Made by a program: the position numbers and the translations under genes. The notes below the pieces were generated by a model, which searched no databases, was not told the DNA's origin, and saw only the letters and a program-made list of their open reading frames with translations. A DNA stretch of 64,000 nt from Sporosarcina trichiuri. GTDB taxonomy: Bacteria > Bacillota > Bacilli > Bacillales_A > Planococcaceae. Below are positions 16,957 to 26,681 of this stretch, piece by piece. How positions within the stretch are numbered: position 1 is the first letter of the stretch; each line of letters begins with the position of its first letter. The stretch covers positions 468,001-532,000 of the forward strand of contig NZ_CP129119.1 of assembly GCF_030406775.1 (NCBI RefSeq), given 5' to 3'.

Positions 16957-17912
16957 TGTACAATCGGCTCTTTCATGTAATACTTCCCCTGCCAGCTGTC
17001 CCGGCGCTCCAGCTCTTGCGTAATGTCATTCAGGACATCCCATTTCGTCACGCTCCACATCGGGCCGATCAGAAGATCGATCGGTCCGTCCCCGGTGATC
17101 CGGTGGACGATCATCTCAGGCGGCAGCATCTCGAGCTGGTCGACGACGAGGCTTACATACGTCTCCTGATCGAGGAAGTCAAGAAGCCCCTTCTCGTACT
17201 GTTTCACCATCGGCGTCCCTTTCAGGAGGTGCAGCAGATGGATTTTGATGCCCTGCACATCGAGATTTGCAACTTCCCGTGCCGTCTCTTTCATCATGTC
17301 CAGATCTTCGCCCGGCAGGCCGTTGATGATATGGGTGCAGACCCGGATGTTGCGGTCACGGAGCTTCTGGACACCTTCCTTATAAAGCGTGAAATCGTGC
17401 GCGCGATTGATGAGCTTCGCCGTCTTTTCATGCACCGTCTGCAGTCCCAGCTCCACCCACAGGTAGGTGCGTTCGTTCAGTTCCGCCAAGTACTCGACAA
17501 CGTCATCCGGCAGACAGTCCGGGCGCGTTGCGATGGACAGGGCGACGACCCCTTCCTGGGCGAGAGCCGCCTCGAATTTCTCTTTCAGTTTGTCGAGAGG
17601 CGCATGCGTATTCGTATACGCCTGGAAGTAGGCCATGTATTTTCCATTCTTCCATTTCTTATGCATGCGGTCGCGGATCTCAGCGAATTGGACATCGATC
17701 GGATCGACCCGGTCGCCGGCGAAATCCCCGGAGCCTGCAGCACTGCAGAACGTACAGCCGCCATAGGCGACGGTGCCGTCCCGGTTCGGGCAGTCGAATC
17801 CTGCGTCGAGCGCAACTTTGAACACTTTGAAGCCGAACCGGTCTTTCAGATGCCGTGACCATGTATGATAGCGCATTCCGTCCGATGGGAACGGATAGTT
17901 GTTGTTTTCCAT
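16953..17912 (-). CDS. mnmL: Radical SAM protein YtqA/MnmL (TIGR01212 type)
   Basis: 319 residues. The iron-sulfur motif is CPNRDGTVAYGGCTFCSA, the unusual long-spaced cysteine cluster of the TIGR01212 radical SAM family, followed by VALSIATRPDCLPDDVV and LWVELGLQTVHEKT. In B. subtilis ytqA pairs with ytqB in converting cmnm5s2U to nm5/mnm5s2U at the tRNA wobble position. ATG 17912 was chosen over a GTG three codons earlier because AAGGAG lies eight bases upstream. First gene of a two-gene leftward operon. Confidence 0.82.
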   Translation of the reverse strand: MENNNYPFPSDGMRYHTWSRHLKDRFGFKVFKVALDAGFDCPNRDGTVAYGGCTFCSAAGSGDFAGDRVDPIDVQFAEIRDRMHKKWKNGKYMAYFQAYTNTHAPLDKLKEKFEAALAQEGVVALSIATRPDCLPDDVVEYLAELNERTYLWVELGLQTVHEKTAKLINRAHDFTLYKEGVQKLRDRNIRVCTHIINGLPGEDLDMMKETAREVANLDVQGIKIHLLHLLKGTPMVKQYEKGLLDFLDQETYVSLVVDQLEMLPPEMIVHRITGDGPIDLLIGPMWSVTKWDVLNDITQELERRDSWQGKYYMKEPIVQ

Positions 17913-18056
17913 TGATACCACTCCTTAAAAAGACAGTGTACCACCTTTTCCGGAGAAACGAATCCTTTCGCGGCAAAATAACCGTTTTCCTCTTGTCAAT
18001 CAGGGAATAAAGGCATACAATCGTATACTGGAATTGCTGGAGGGGAGGCAGTCATA

Positions 18057-19241
18057 TTGCCTAAAAAAGTTTGGCTCCTGATCATCGGGATGTTCGTGAA
18101 TGTTATCGGCAACTCATTTCTGTGGCCGCTGAATACAATATATATGCATGATTATTTAGGGAAGTCCTTGTCCGTTGCGGGTCTTGTGCTGATGGCGAAC
18201 GCTGGGGCGGGTGTCGTTGGCAACTTGCTTGGCGGATTTTTCTTTGATAAGATCGGCGGCTACAAATCGATGATGATGGGGATCCTCATTTCATCTGGTG
18301 CGCTGGCTGTTCTCGTTGTCAATCACTCGTGGGGGCCCTACGTTGTCCTGCTGACAGTGCTCGGTTTCAGCGGAGGCATCATTTTCCCGAGTTTCTACGC
18401 GATGGTCGGCACGGTCTGGCCGGAAGGCGGGCGCCGGTCGTTCAACTCGATCTATCTGTCACAGAACGTCGGTGTTGCAATCGGACCGGCACTCGCAGGT
18501 CTCGTGGCTTCCGTCAACATCAATTACATCTTCGCGGCGAACTTGCTGTTCTATATCATTTTCTTCTTCATCGCCTTCTTCTTCTATAAGAAGATGAGTA
18601 TCGCACCTGAAGTGCATACATCGATCTTGAAAGAGAACACGGGCATCAAGAAGAAGGTGCCGTTCATCGCGCTGCTTATCGTCATGATCGGCTATCTGCT
18701 GACGCAGCTCGTCTATTCGCAATGGTCGACGACGATCTCCACCCATGCCACGTCCGTAGGTGTCACGCTGACACAATACAGTCTGATCTGGACGATCAAC
18801 GGATTGCTCATCGTCCTGGGACAACCGCTCATCAAGCCGCTCATCAAGCGGATCGAGAACCGGGTGAAGCTGCAGATCCTCCTCGGACTCGGCATCATGC
18901 TCATCTCATTCATCGTTGTCAGTTTCGCCAATGTCTTCAACGTATTCGTCATTGCGATGATCATTCTGACATTCGGGGAGATGATCGCCTGGCCGGCATT
19001 TCCGGCACTGGCCGATCAGCTGGCGCCCCGCGGGAAGGAAGGGTTCTATCAGGGTATCGTGAACTCGGCCGGAACAATTGGCAAGATGATCGGACCGATG
19101 GCAGGGGGGATCCTCGCCGACATCTATGGCGTCCAGATCGCCCTGTGGGTGCTGACAGGTCTCATGAGTCTGTCCGTCTTCCCGACTCTGTTTTACGACA
19201 TCCAGCTGAAACGCACGGACTACAAGCCGAAAAGCTATTAA
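18057..19241 (+). CDS. MFS transporter, multidrug-efflux-like
   Basis: 394-residue major facilitator with twelve helices. The N-terminal half carries a MFS motif A variant (GGFFFDKIGGYKSMMMG) and FPSFYAMVGTVWPEGGRRSFNSIY; the second half has FYQGIVNSAGTIGKMIGPMAGG. The general form is that of Bacillus drug-efflux or YttB-like proteins, but the substrate cannot be told. TTG start at 18057 behind GGAGGGGAGG. Monocistronic; its stop codon lies inside the terminator hairpin. Confidence 0.85.
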   Translation: MPKKVWLLIIGMFVNVIGNSFLWPLNTIYMHDYLGKSLSVAGLVLMANAGAGVVGNLLGGFFFDKIGGYKSMMMGILISSGALAVLVVNHSWGPYVVLLTVLGFSGGIIFPSFYAMVGTVWPEGGRRSFNSIYLSQNVGVAIGPALAGLVASVNINYIFAANLLFYIIFFFIAFFFYKKMSIAPEVHTSILKENTGIKKKVPFIALLIVMIGYLLTQLVYSQWSTTISTHATSVGVTLTQYSLIWTINGLLIVLGQPLIKPLIKRIENRVKLQILLGLGIMLISFIVVSFANVFNVFVIAMIILTFGEMIAWPAFPALADQLAPRGKEGFYQGIVNSAGTIGKMIGPMAGGILADIYGVQIALWVLTGLMSLSVFPTLFYDIQLKRTDYKPKSY

Positions 19242-19259
19242 GCTTTTCGGTTTTCTTTT
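19227..19259 (+). terminator. Terminator of the MFS gene
   Basis: CCGAAAAGCT (19227-19236) pairs with AGCTTTTCGG (19241-19250), then a T-rich run. It includes the stop codon. Confidence 0.85.
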
Positions 19260-19344
19260 CGTTTCATTGCAAAATACGAAACAGTCTGATTAACTTATAG
19301 ATGAGTACAGAACTAACTATGCTGAACTACTGGAGGTAGGTCCG

Positions 19345-20031
19345 ATGAAAACAATCTATTCATCCGCACGCGAAGCGGTGGAGCCGATTCAGGATGGCAT
19401 GACGCTGATGGTAGGCGGTTTCGGCCTTGTCGGGATCCCCGAGCAGCTGATTCTGGCACTGGTCGAGAAGGGCGTCAAGGACTTGACGATCATTTCCAAC
19501 AACTGCGGTATCGATGACTGGGGTCTCGGCTTGCTGCTGAAAGAGAAGCAGATCAAGAAGATGATCGCTTCGTATGTAGGGGAGAACAAGGAATTCGAAC
19601 GGCAGGCGCTGTCCGGTGAGCTGGAAGTCGAGCTTACGCCGCAGGGGACACTCGCTGAAAAGATCCGGGCAGGCGGGGCCGGGATCCCTGCATTCTTCAC
19701 CCCGGCCGGCGTGGGGACGGAAATTGCGGAAGGCAAGGAAATCCGTGAATTCAATGGCAAGGAATATGTCCTCGAAGAATCGCTGACAGCGGACTTTTCA
19801 TTGGTGCGCGCCTTGAAAGCGGATACATTCGGCAACCTCATCTACAATAAGACGGCGATGAACTTCAATCCGATGATGGCGGCTGCAGGCCGGGTCACCA
19901 TCGCGGAAGCGGAAGAGATCACGGAAGCCGGAAGCCTGGACCCGGCCTGCATCCATACACCGAGCATCTATGTACAGGGACTGCTGCAGGCAGACCAGGA
20001 GAAACGGATCGAACGCCTGACGACACGATAA
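19345..20031 (+). CDS. scoA: 3-oxoacid CoA-transferase subunit A
   Basis: 228-residue alpha subunit of a class I CoA-transferase (ScoA/AtoD type). Family blocks: [58 protein letters not shown] and [18 protein letters not shown]. With ScoB it moves CoA from succinyl-CoA or another donor to acetoacetate. CTGGAGGTAGG is the ribosome binding site. Followed 17 bp later by scoB. Which 3-oxoacid is used in the cell is not shown; acetoacetate is the usual one. Confidence 0.92.
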   Translation: MKTIYSSAREAVEPIQDGMTLMVGGFGLVGIPEQLILALVEKGVKDLTIISNNCGIDDWGLGLLLKEKQIKKMIASYVGENKEFERQALSGELEVELTPQGTLAEKIRAGGAGIPAFFTPAGVGTEIAEGKEIREFNGKEYVLEESLTADFSLVRALKADTFGNLIYNKTAMNFNPMMAAAGRVTIAEAEEITEAGSLDPACIHTPSIYVQGLLQADQEKRIERLTTR

Positions 20032-20048
20032 GGAAGGGGATGGACAGT

Positions 20049-20696
20049 ATGGCAACAGCAAATTCACGGGAACTGATCGCTCGGCGGGCGGAAAAGGAGA
20101 TTGCGGACGGAGATTATGTAAATCTCGGTATCGGCATGCCGACGCTCGTCGCAAATTATATTTCACCGGACAAGACGGTCGTCCTCCAGTCGGAAAACGG
20201 ACTTCTCGGCATCGGGCCATACCCGAAGGAATCGGAAGTTGACCCGGATCTCATCAATGCCGGCAAGGAAACCGTGACCGCAAGTACGGGTGCTGCGTAT
20301 TTCGACAGCGCTGAATCGTTCGCGATGATCCGCGGCGGGCATATCGACGTCGCCATCCTAGGCGGAATGGAAGTGTCGGAAAAAGGGGATCTCGCAAACT
20401 GGATGATCCCCGGCAAAGTGATCAAAGGGATGGGCGGTGCAATGGACCTCGTGCACGGCGCAAAGAAGATCATCGTCATCATGGACCACGTCTCGAAAAA
20501 AGGCGAACCGAAGATCAAAAAGACGTGCGACCTCCCGTTGACAGGCAAGCAGGTCGTCGATAAGATCATCACAGAGCGCGGACTGATCGAAGTGACGCCG
20601 GACGGACTTGTACTGAAAGAAGTGTTCGAGGGGTATACTGTCCAGGACATACTGGATGCAACTGAAGCGGAACTGACGATCGATGTAAAAGAGTGA
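20049..20696 (+). CDS. scoB: 3-oxoacid CoA-transferase subunit B
   Basis: 215-residue beta subunit with the catalytic glutamate in the SENGLLGIGP motif and the N-terminal GDYVNLGIGMPTLV block; the C-terminal LTGKQVVDKIITERGLIEV block is also typical. ATG 20049 was chosen rather than the ATG at 20040 because AAGGAAGGGG lies at proper distance only from the inner one. Completes the heterodimeric or heterotetrameric enzyme with ScoA. A GC-rich hairpin follows. Confidence 0.92.
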   Translation: MATANSRELIARRAEKEIADGDYVNLGIGMPTLVANYISPDKTVVLQSENGLLGIGPYPKESEVDPDLINAGKETVTASTGAAYFDSAESFAMIRGGHIDVAILGGMEVSEKGDLANWMIPGKVIKGMGGAMDLVHGAKKIIVIMDHVSKKGEPKIKKTCDLPLTGKQVVDKIITERGLIEVTPDGLVLKEVFEGYTVQDILDATEAELTIDVKE

Positions 20697-20706
20697 GCGC
20701 TCGTTC

Positions 20707-20731
20707 GGCCGCCGCTTGTCAAACGGCGGCC
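20707..20731 (+). terminator. GC-rich hairpin after scoB
   Basis: GGCCGCCG (20707-20714) and CGGCGGCC (20724-20731) form a perfect stem 11 bp after scoB but without a T run, and overlap the -35 of the leuS promoter. Termination is uncertain. Confidence 0.4.
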
Positions 20732-20744
20732 ATTCCGGTAGAAT
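20716..20744 (+). promoter_or_regulatory. Promoter of the leuS T-box transcript
   Basis: TTGTCA (20716-20721), 17-bp spacer, TAGAAT (20739-20744), with the start expected near 20751 where the T-box leader begins. Confidence 0.65.
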
Positions 20745-20750
20745 AAGTTT

Positions 20751-20998
20751 CAATAGCAAGGACGCCGACGGAGATCAGTAGGCGGATCGCCTCTTTACAG
20801 AGAGCTGACGGACGGTGTGAGTCAGCAGGAGGCCCCGGTGAACTCGCTTCCGAGTCCGCACAGCAGAACGTATTGTGCCGTATAATCCGCGTTAAGGAGT
20901 CAAGTTGGGCGGCCATGGCCGTCAATTTGGGTGGTACCGCGGGAACCTGTCTTCACTCTCGTCCCTATTTTACAGTGGGGACGGGAGTTTTTTATTTT
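20751..20998 (+). promoter_or_regulatory. T-box riboswitch, leucine-specific, upstream of leuS
   Basis: Conserved T-box bulge sequence TGGGTGGTACCGCGG at 20928-20942 and an intrinsic terminator with ACTCTCGTCCC (20955-20965) pairing GGGACGGGAGT (20978-20988) and a long T run. Stem I shows AGTAGG and CAGAGAG elements; the likely specifier is CTC at 20843-20845 (leucine), within GTGAACTCGC. Uncharged tRNA-Leu should favour the antiterminator and leuS expression. An in-frame upstream start for leuS inside this leader was discounted. Confidence 0.92.
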
Positions 20999-21022
20999 TT
21001 TCAACTTAGGAGGAACACGAGT

Positions 21023-23440
21023 ATGAGCTACAATCACCAGGAAATCGAGAAGAAGTGGCAGCATTATTGGGATGAACACGAAACCTTCAAAATGACGGAT
21101 GACCCGTCGAAACCGAAGTTCTACGCTTTGGATATGTTTCCGTATCCGTCAGGCGCCGGCCTGCACGTCGGCCATCCGCTCGGGTACATCGCAACGGATA
21201 TCCTGAGCCAGTTCAAGCGGAAGCAGGGCTACAACGTCCTTCATCCGATGGGATGGGATGCGTTCGGTCTGCCTGCGGAGCAGTACGCACTCGACACGGG
21301 GAATGATCCGGCTGAATTCACCGCGAAAAATATCGCGACATTCAAACGTCAGATGAACGAACTCGGCTTCTCCTACGACTGGAGCCGGGAGATCAACACG
21401 ACGGACCCTCAGTATTACAAGTGGACACAGTGGATCTTCATTCAGCTGTATAAGCGCGGTCTTGCCTACATCGATGAAGTCGCGGTCAACTGGTGTCCGG
21501 CACTGGGAACGGTCCTTGCGAACGAAGAGGTCATCGATGGGAAGTCGGAGCGCGGCGGACACCCGGTGGAGCGCCGTCCGATGCGCCAATGGGTGCTGCG
21601 GATCACGGAATATGCGGATCGTCTGCTGGAGGATCTCGACGATCTCGACTGGCCTGACAGTTTGAAAGATATGCAGCGCAACTGGATCGGCCGGTCGGAA
21701 GGTGCGCAGGTGACGTTCGATATCGAGGGAAGTGATCAGTCATTCGATGTGTTCACCACGCGTCCTGACACGATTTTTGGAGCGACGTATGCCGTACTTG
21801 CACCAGAGCATAAGCTTGTCGAAAAGATTACATCAGACAGCCAGAAAGAAGCGGTTCAGGCATATCTGGATAAAGTCAAGCTGAAGAGTGACCTGGAACG
21901 GACCGATCTTGCAAAAGAGAAGACCGGCGTGTTCACCGGTGCGTATGCCGTGAACCCGGCAAGCGGCGAAAAAATGCCGATCTGGATTGCGGACTACGTA
22001 CTCGTCTCGTACGGTACAGGCGCCATCATGGCAGTGCCGGCCCACGACGAGCGCGATTATGAGTTCGCGCAGGAGTTCAACCTGCCGATCCGCGAAGTGG
22101 TGGCGGGCGGAGATGTCAGCAACGAGGCATACACGGGCGACGGAGATCACGTGAATTCCGGCTTCCTCGACGGTCTTGGAAAAGACGAAGCGATTACGAA
22201 ATCGATCGAGTGGCTTGAGGGTGCTGGCAAGGGCGAGAAGAAGGTGACATACCGTCTCCGTGACTGGCTGTTCTCCCGTCAGCGCTACTGGGGTGAGCCG
22301 ATCCCGGTCATCCATTGGGAAGACGGCACGATGACAACGGTGGATGAATCCGAGCTGCCGCTTGAATTGCCGAAAACGACGAATATCCGTCCGAGCGGGA
22401 CCGGTGAATCCCCGCTCGCCAATATCGATGAGTGGGTCAATGTCGTCGACCCTGAAACCGGCATGAAAGGACGCCGGGAGACGAACACGATGCCGCAATG
22501 GGCAGGCAGCTGCTGGTACTACTTGCGCTACATCGATCCGAAAAACAGTGAGACGCTCATCGATCCGAAACTTGCGGAACGCTGGCTGCCGGTCGATATC
22601 TATGTCGGCGGTGCGGAACATGCCGTACTCCACTTGCTGTATGCCCGCTTCTGGCACAAAGTGCTGTACGATATCGGTGTCGTCCAGACGAAAGAACCGT
22701 TCCAGAAACTGTTCAACCAGGGGATGATCCTCGGGGAAGGCAACGTCAAGATGTCGAAATCCCTCGGCAACGTCATCAACCCGGATGATATCGTCCACTC
22801 GCATGGGGCCGATACGCTGCGCGTCTATGAAATGTTCATGGGGCCTCTCGATGCATCGAAAGAATGGTCGACGAACGGTCTCGATGGTGCACGCAAATTC
22901 CTCGACCGGATCTGGCGCCTGTTCGTGAACGAAGACGGAACGCTCGGAAGCAAAATCGGCGGGGAAGCGGGCGGTCCGCTTGAGAAAGTGTATAACCAGA
23001 CCGTGAAGAAAGTGACCGACGACTTTGAGCACATGCATAACAACACCGCGATCTCACAAATGATGGTGTTCATCAATGAATGCTATAAAGCGGATCGCGT
23101 GCCGACTGAATATGCAGAAGGATTTGTTTTACTGCTGTCGCCGATCGCTCCTCACTTCGCTGAAGAACTATGGCAGAAACTCGGACATGACGGATCGATC
23201 ACGTACGTCGCATGGCCTGAATACGATGAGGATAAACTTGTAGACGACACAGTGGAAATCGCTGTGCAGATCAACGGCAAAGTGCGTGCGAAGATCATGG
23301 TCGCCAAAGACATCACGAAAGAAGAGCTGGAAAAAGAGGCACTTGCCAATGAAGAAGTCCGTAAATGGATTGACGGCAAAGAACTGAAGAAAGTCATCGC
23401 AATTCCGGGACGCCTTGTCAATATTGTGGCAGTCGGGTAA
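21023..23440 (+). CDS. leuS: Leucyl-tRNA synthetase
   Basis: 805-residue class I synthetase charging tRNA-Leu. HIGH motif as HVGH within [15 protein letters not shown] (near residue 50), CP1 editing domain (about 220-420, with [11 protein letters not shown] and the catalytic-Asp region [13 protein letters not shown]), KMSKS near residue 577, and the C-terminal anticodon-binding and LeuRS-specific domains ending in [12 protein letters not shown] 21023 follows TTAGGAGGAACACG at proper spacing. Regulated by the T-box leader; followed by a strong terminator. Confidence 0.98.
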   Translation: MSYNHQEIEKKWQHYWDEHETFKMTDDPSKPKFYALDMFPYPSGAGLHVGHPLGYIATDILSQFKRKQGYNVLHPMGWDAFGLPAEQYALDTGNDPAEFTAKNIATFKRQMNELGFSYDWSREINTTDPQYYKWTQWIFIQLYKRGLAYIDEVAVNWCPALGTVLANEEVIDGKSERGGHPVERRPMRQWVLRITEYADRLLEDLDDLDWPDSLKDMQRNWIGRSEGAQVTFDIEGSDQSFDVFTTRPDTIFGATYAVLAPEHKLVEKITSDSQKEAVQAYLDKVKLKSDLERTDLAKEKTGVFTGAYAVNPASGEKMPIWIADYVLVSYGTGAIMAVPAHDERDYEFAQEFNLPIREVVAGGDVSNEAYTGDGDHVNSGFLDGLGKDEAITKSIEWLEGAGKGEKKVTYRLRDWLFSRQRYWGEPIPVIHWEDGTMTTVDESELPLELPKTTNIRPSGTGESPLANIDEWVNVVDPETGMKGRRETNTMPQWAGSCWYYLRYIDPKNSETLIDPKLAERWLPVDIYVGGAEHAVLHLLYARFWHKVLYDIGVVQTKEPFQKLFNQGMILGEGNVKMSKSLGNVINPDDIVHSHGADTLRVYEMFMGPLDASKEWSTNGLDGARKFLDRIWRLFVNEDGTLGSKIGGEAGGPLEKVYNQTVKKVTDDFEHMHNNTAISQMMVFINECYKADRVPTEYAEGFVLLLSPIAPHFAEELWQKLGHDGSITYVAWPEYDEDKLVDDTVEIAVQINGKVRAKIMVAKDITKEELEKEALANEEVRKWIDGKELKKVIAIPGRLVNIVAVG

Positions 23441-23452
23441 CTCGATAAAGGA

Positions 23453-23487
23453 AAGCCAGACGGGAACTTCCGTCTGGCTTTTTTTGG
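23453..23487 (+). terminator. Terminator of leuS
   Basis: AGCCAGACGG (23454-23463) pairs with CCGTCTGGCT (23470-23479), followed by seven T. Confidence 0.9.
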
Positions 23488-23505
23488 CTGTGAGGGCGTC
23501 GGCAA

Positions 23506-23580
23506 ACCGGCCCGTTTCGGCGGTGGACCCGCCCGTTCTGGCAGGGAACCCGCCCGTTACGGCGGCAGACCGGCCCGTTC
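23506..23580. repeat. Four-copy 21-bp intergenic repeat (family A)
   Basis: The core ACC(C/G)GCCCGTT recurs at 23506, 23527, 23548 and 23569, exactly 21 bp apart; the 10-bp remainder is similar but not identical (for example CGGCGGTGG, TGGCAGGGA, CGGCGGCAG). The array lies between the leuS terminator and the terminator of the opposite-strand flavoprotein gene, so it should be largely untranscribed. Compare the family B arrays at 54.5 and 54.7 kb, which share the same period and context. Not a gene: translations give only heptad low-complexity peptides. Confidence 0.8.
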
Positions 23581-23615
23581 CCATCAAAAAACCCGCGAAG
23601 TCCAGCCGTTCGCAC

Positions 23616-23661
23616 GAAAAAAGCCCGGACAGCCCCTCTTATCGAGGGACAATCCGGGCTA
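23616..23661 (-). terminator. Terminator of the BaiN-like flavoprotein gene
   Basis: AGCCCGGAC (23622-23630) pairs with GTCCGGGCT-like sequence ending at 23660; read leftward it is followed by six T. Confidence 0.8.
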
Positions 23662-23669
23662 ATCACTTT

Positions 23670-24944
23670 TTAATCAATCGATTCCGCAGCAGCATACTCA
23701 CTCGCATTCTTTCCGGCGAGACGGCCTGTAACGAGAGCCGACGTGATATTGTAGCCGCCGGTATAGCCGTGGATATCGAGGATTTCCCCGCAGAAGTACA
23801 ACCCCTCTTTTTTCCGGGACGCCATCGTCTTCGGCTCAATCTCTTTCACGGAAACACCGCCGCCGGTAACGAACGCTTTTTCGATCGGCTGCGTACCGTT
23901 TACGGTCATCTGGAACGCTTTCAGGCAGGACGCCAGTTTACGGATTTTATCAGCTGCGAACGTATTCGCCGTCTCGTTCGCATCCATGCCGAGCTGCTCG
24001 AACAGGAACAGCAGCCAGCGCTCTGGCGCGACACCTTTCAGGGCGTTTTTGAGCGCTTTCTTCGGATCATCCTTCAAATTGGCCGTCAGCTGCTGGAACG
24101 CCTGCTCTTCATTCACATCCGGCAGTACATCGATTTTGACAGTGACCGGCTGATTGCCGTTTTTCATGCGTTCCTTGACGACGTACTGACTGCAGCGTAG
24201 TATCGCAGGTCCACTCAGCCCGAAATGGGTGAACAGCATGTCCATCCGATGGGTGACGAGCGTCTTGCCTTTTGCATTCAGCACGGAGACCGCTGCATCA
24301 CGCAGTGCGAGTCCCTGCAGTTCTTTCGACCGGATGAACGGCTCATCGGACAGGAGCGGAACTTCTGTAGGGTACAGTTCGGTCACCGTATGGCCAGCCT
24401 GTTCCGCCCACGGATAGCCGTCCCCGGTGCTGCCGGTATGCGGGACGGCTTTGCCGCCGACCGCCACGACGACGGACTTCGCCCGAAGCTCCTCTCCGTC
24501 GGTGAGACGGACGCCGAGCACCTGCGATTCATCCATGAGCAACTTTTTGACTTTCGTTTCCGTCCTGATCTCGACACCGAGTCTGTCCATTTCGGACAGG
24601 AGCGCATTGACGACGTCTTTCGCTTTATTTGAAACCGGGAACATCCGGCCGTGATCCTCTTCCTTCAGCGGAACACCGAGCCCTTCGAAGAATGCGATAA
24701 TGTCTTCGTTGTTGAAGACGGAGAAGGGGCCATACAGGAACCGGCCGTTGCCGGGAATGTGCTTCACGATTTCCTCCGCAGACAGGCGGTTCGTCACGTT
24801 GCACCGGCCGCCTCCTGAAATGGCGAGCTTATTGCCGAGTTTCCTTCCCTTGTCCAGCAGGAGCACACGGCTGCCCGGCTCCGCTGCTGCGATGGACGCC
24901 ATCAGACCCGACGGCCCGCCGCCGATTATAATTACATCATACAT
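23670..24944 (-). CDS. HI0933/BaiN-family FAD-dependent oxidoreductase
   Basis: 424-residue flavoprotein. N-terminal dinucleotide-binding [14 protein letters not shown] (about 8-21), [25 protein letters not shown], an FAD-contact block [23 protein letters not shown], and the C-terminal [44 protein letters not shown]. This set defines the HI0933/YtfP/BaiN family, whose general substrate is not known (BaiN acts on bile-acid intermediates in gut clostridia). ATG 24944 chosen as the methionine next to the flavin motif. Single gene, convergent with leuS. Confidence 0.87.
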   Translation of the reverse strand: MYDVIIIGGGPSGLMASIAAAEPGSRVLLLDKGRKLGNKLAISGGGRCNVTNRLSAEEIVKHIPGNGRFLYGPFSVFNNEDIIAFFEGLGVPLKEEDHGRMFPVSNKAKDVVNALLSEMDRLGVEIRTETKVKKLLMDESQVLGVRLTDGEELRAKSVVVAVGGKAVPHTGSTGDGYPWAEQAGHTVTELYPTEVPLLSDEPFIRSKELQGLALRDAAVSVLNAKGKTLVTHRMDMLFTHFGLSGPAILRCSQYVVKERMKNGNQPVTVKIDVLPDVNEEQAFQQLTANLKDDPKKALKNALKGVAPERWLLFLFEQLGMDANETANTFAADKIRKLASCLKAFQMTVNGTQPIEKAFVTGGGVSVKEIEPKTMASRKKEGLYFCGEILDIHGYTGGYNITSALVTGRLAGKNASEYAAAESID

Positions 24945-25061
24945 AGTCAATCACACTTTCGGTTTTTCTCCAGTATACAACAGATCGGGCAGAAAACATT
25001 GTGAAAACTGCCGCCTGAGAGTACACTGTATACTAGCTCAATGAATGGAAGGAAAAAAATC

Positions 25062-26681
25062 ATGGGATCCAATCTTCTTAAAGGCACGGCGATTTTGACG
25101 ATCGGCCTCTTTTTATCCAAAGCCCTCGGACTGATCTATGTTATTCCGTTTTACAGTATTGTAGGGGACAAAAACATTGCCCTTTACCAATACGCCTACA
25201 TACCTTACAACATTGCGCTGTCTATCGCCATATCAGGGGCACCGCTCGCCATTTCGAAATTTGTCTCCAAATACAACGCGCTCGGTGACTACGCAACCGG
25301 CAGGAAATTGCTGAAGTCGAGCGTCGGCATCATGGCTGTGACCGGAGTCCTGTCATTTCTTGCCCTGTACTTCATGGCGGAACCGATCGCCCATCTGGTC
25401 ATCAAAGATGATGAACAAGTATTCACCATCCAGGACATCACCTCTGTCATCCGCTGGGTCAGCTACGCGCTGCTTGCTGTCCCGATCATGAGTGTCATGC
25501 GGGGCTTCCTGCAGGGCTATCAGAAATTCGAACCGACATCCGTCTCACAGCTCGTCGAACAGATTGTCCGGATTGCCGTCGTGCTGATCGGCGCTTATCT
25601 TGTGGTCGATGTCTTCGGCGGCTCACCGAAAACAGCTGTCAAGTTCGCTGTCTTTGCCGCTTTTGTCGGTGCGATCGCAAGTCTTGGAGTGCTCGGCCTG
25701 TATTGGCGCAAATACTCTCCGGAGATGAACCGCCTTCTCGAGAACAGTCCGCCGGCAGGGGAATTGCCGGTGTCGGCGATCTACAAAGAGATCATCAAAT
25801 ACATTCTGCCGTTCGTCCTTGTAGGTGTCATCAACCCGCTCTACCAGTTTGTCGACATGATCACCTTCAACGGAACGATGTCATCGATCGGCCTTGCATC
25901 AGTGACCGATACCTATTTGACAATGCTCAACTTCCTGACCCATAAAGTCGTCATGATCCCCGTAATGGTCGCGACAGGATTCTCCATGGCGATCATCCCG
26001 GTCATCACCGATTACTATTCGAAGGGGGATCAGAAAGGGATCACCCGGTCGCTCGATCAGACCTACCAGATCATGCTCTTCGTGACCATCCCCATGGTCG
26101 TCGGGCTCATGGCGCTTTCGGGTGAAACGTACCAGTTCCTGTACTCGAAAAGCAGCATGGGCGCAAGCGTCCTGGAGCATTACGCACCCGCTGCCATCCT
26201 GTTCGGCATGTATACGGTCACTGCTGCTATCATGCAGGGGATCGACCGTCACAAATGGATCGTTTTCACATCACTGCTCGGCCTGCTGTTCAAGATGATC
26301 CTCAATATCCCGCTCATCCGGCTGTTCGAAGTGAATGGCGCGATAGCGGCAACGATCATCGGCTATACAATTGCGGTAGGAGTCAACCTGTATGTCATCC
26401 GCAGGGAGATGAATTATAAGTCGCACATCGTCATCCGGCGCATCATCCTGATCCTGGCATTCAATGCGGTCATGCTGGCTGCCGTCCTGCTCGTGCGCAC
26501 CGGCCTCTATGCCATCCATGTGCCGTCCGGCAAGCTGCAGGCACTGCTGTATGTATTGATCTGCAGCGGCGTCGGAGCAGCCGTCTATGGCTTCCTGTCA
26601 CTCCGGAGCGGGCTTGCACAGAAACTGCTCGGCAGCCGGATCACCCGGATCACCAACAAATTGAAGATGGGACGATCGTGA
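25062..26681 (+). CDS. ytgP: MurJ-like lipid II flippase / polysaccharide transporter (YtgP)
   Basis: 539-residue membrane protein of the MOP superfamily with about fourteen helices, starting LLKGTAILTIGLFLSKALGLIYVIPFY and including the RGFLQGYQKFEPTSVSQLVEQIVRI motif of the SpoVB/YtgP/MurJ-like group. B. subtilis YtgP (also called MurJ) flips lipid II for peptidoglycan synthesis. ATG 25062 preferred over ATG 25041 because GGAAGGAAAA lies in between at correct spacing. The RsuA-like gene follows without a gap. Confidence 0.88.
   Translation: MGSNLLKGTAILTIGLFLSKALGLIYVIPFYSIVGDKNIALYQYAYIPYNIALSIAISGAPLAISKFVSKYNALGDYATGRKLLKSSVGIMAVTGVLSFLALYFMAEPIAHLVIKDDEQVFTIQDITSVIRWVSYALLAVPIMSVMRGFLQGYQKFEPTSVSQLVEQIVRIAVVLIGAYLVVDVFGGSPKTAVKFAVFAAFVGAIASLGVLGLYWRKYSPEMNRLLENSPPAGELPVSAIYKEIIKYILPFVLVGVINPLYQFVDMITFNGTMSSIGLASVTDTYLTMLNFLTHKVVMIPVMVATGFSMAIIPVITDYYSKGDQKGITRSLDQTYQIMLFVTIPMVVGLMALSGETYQFLYSKSSMGASVLEHYAPAAILFGMYTVTAAIMQGIDRHKWIVFTSLLGLLFKMILNIPLIRLFEVNGAIAATIIGYTIAVGVNLYVIRREMNYKSHIVIRRIILILAFNAVMLAAVLLVRTGLYAIHVPSGKLQALLYVLICSGVGAAVYGFLSLRSGLAQKLLGSRITRITNKLKMGRS

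Noticed and set aside
19257..19282. Inverted repeat TTTCGT...ACGAAA upstream of scoA as an operator
   Set aside because: Arms are only 5-6 bp in AT-rich DNA and partly in the terminator T run; too weak to claim.
20873..21022. N-terminal extension of LeuS starting inside the leader
   Set aside because: The extra 50 codons cover the T-box and terminator; the true ATG at 21023 has a perfect ribosome binding site.
21833..23038. A 401-codon open frame antisense to leuS
   Set aside because: Shadow frame; leuS motifs confirm the plus strand.
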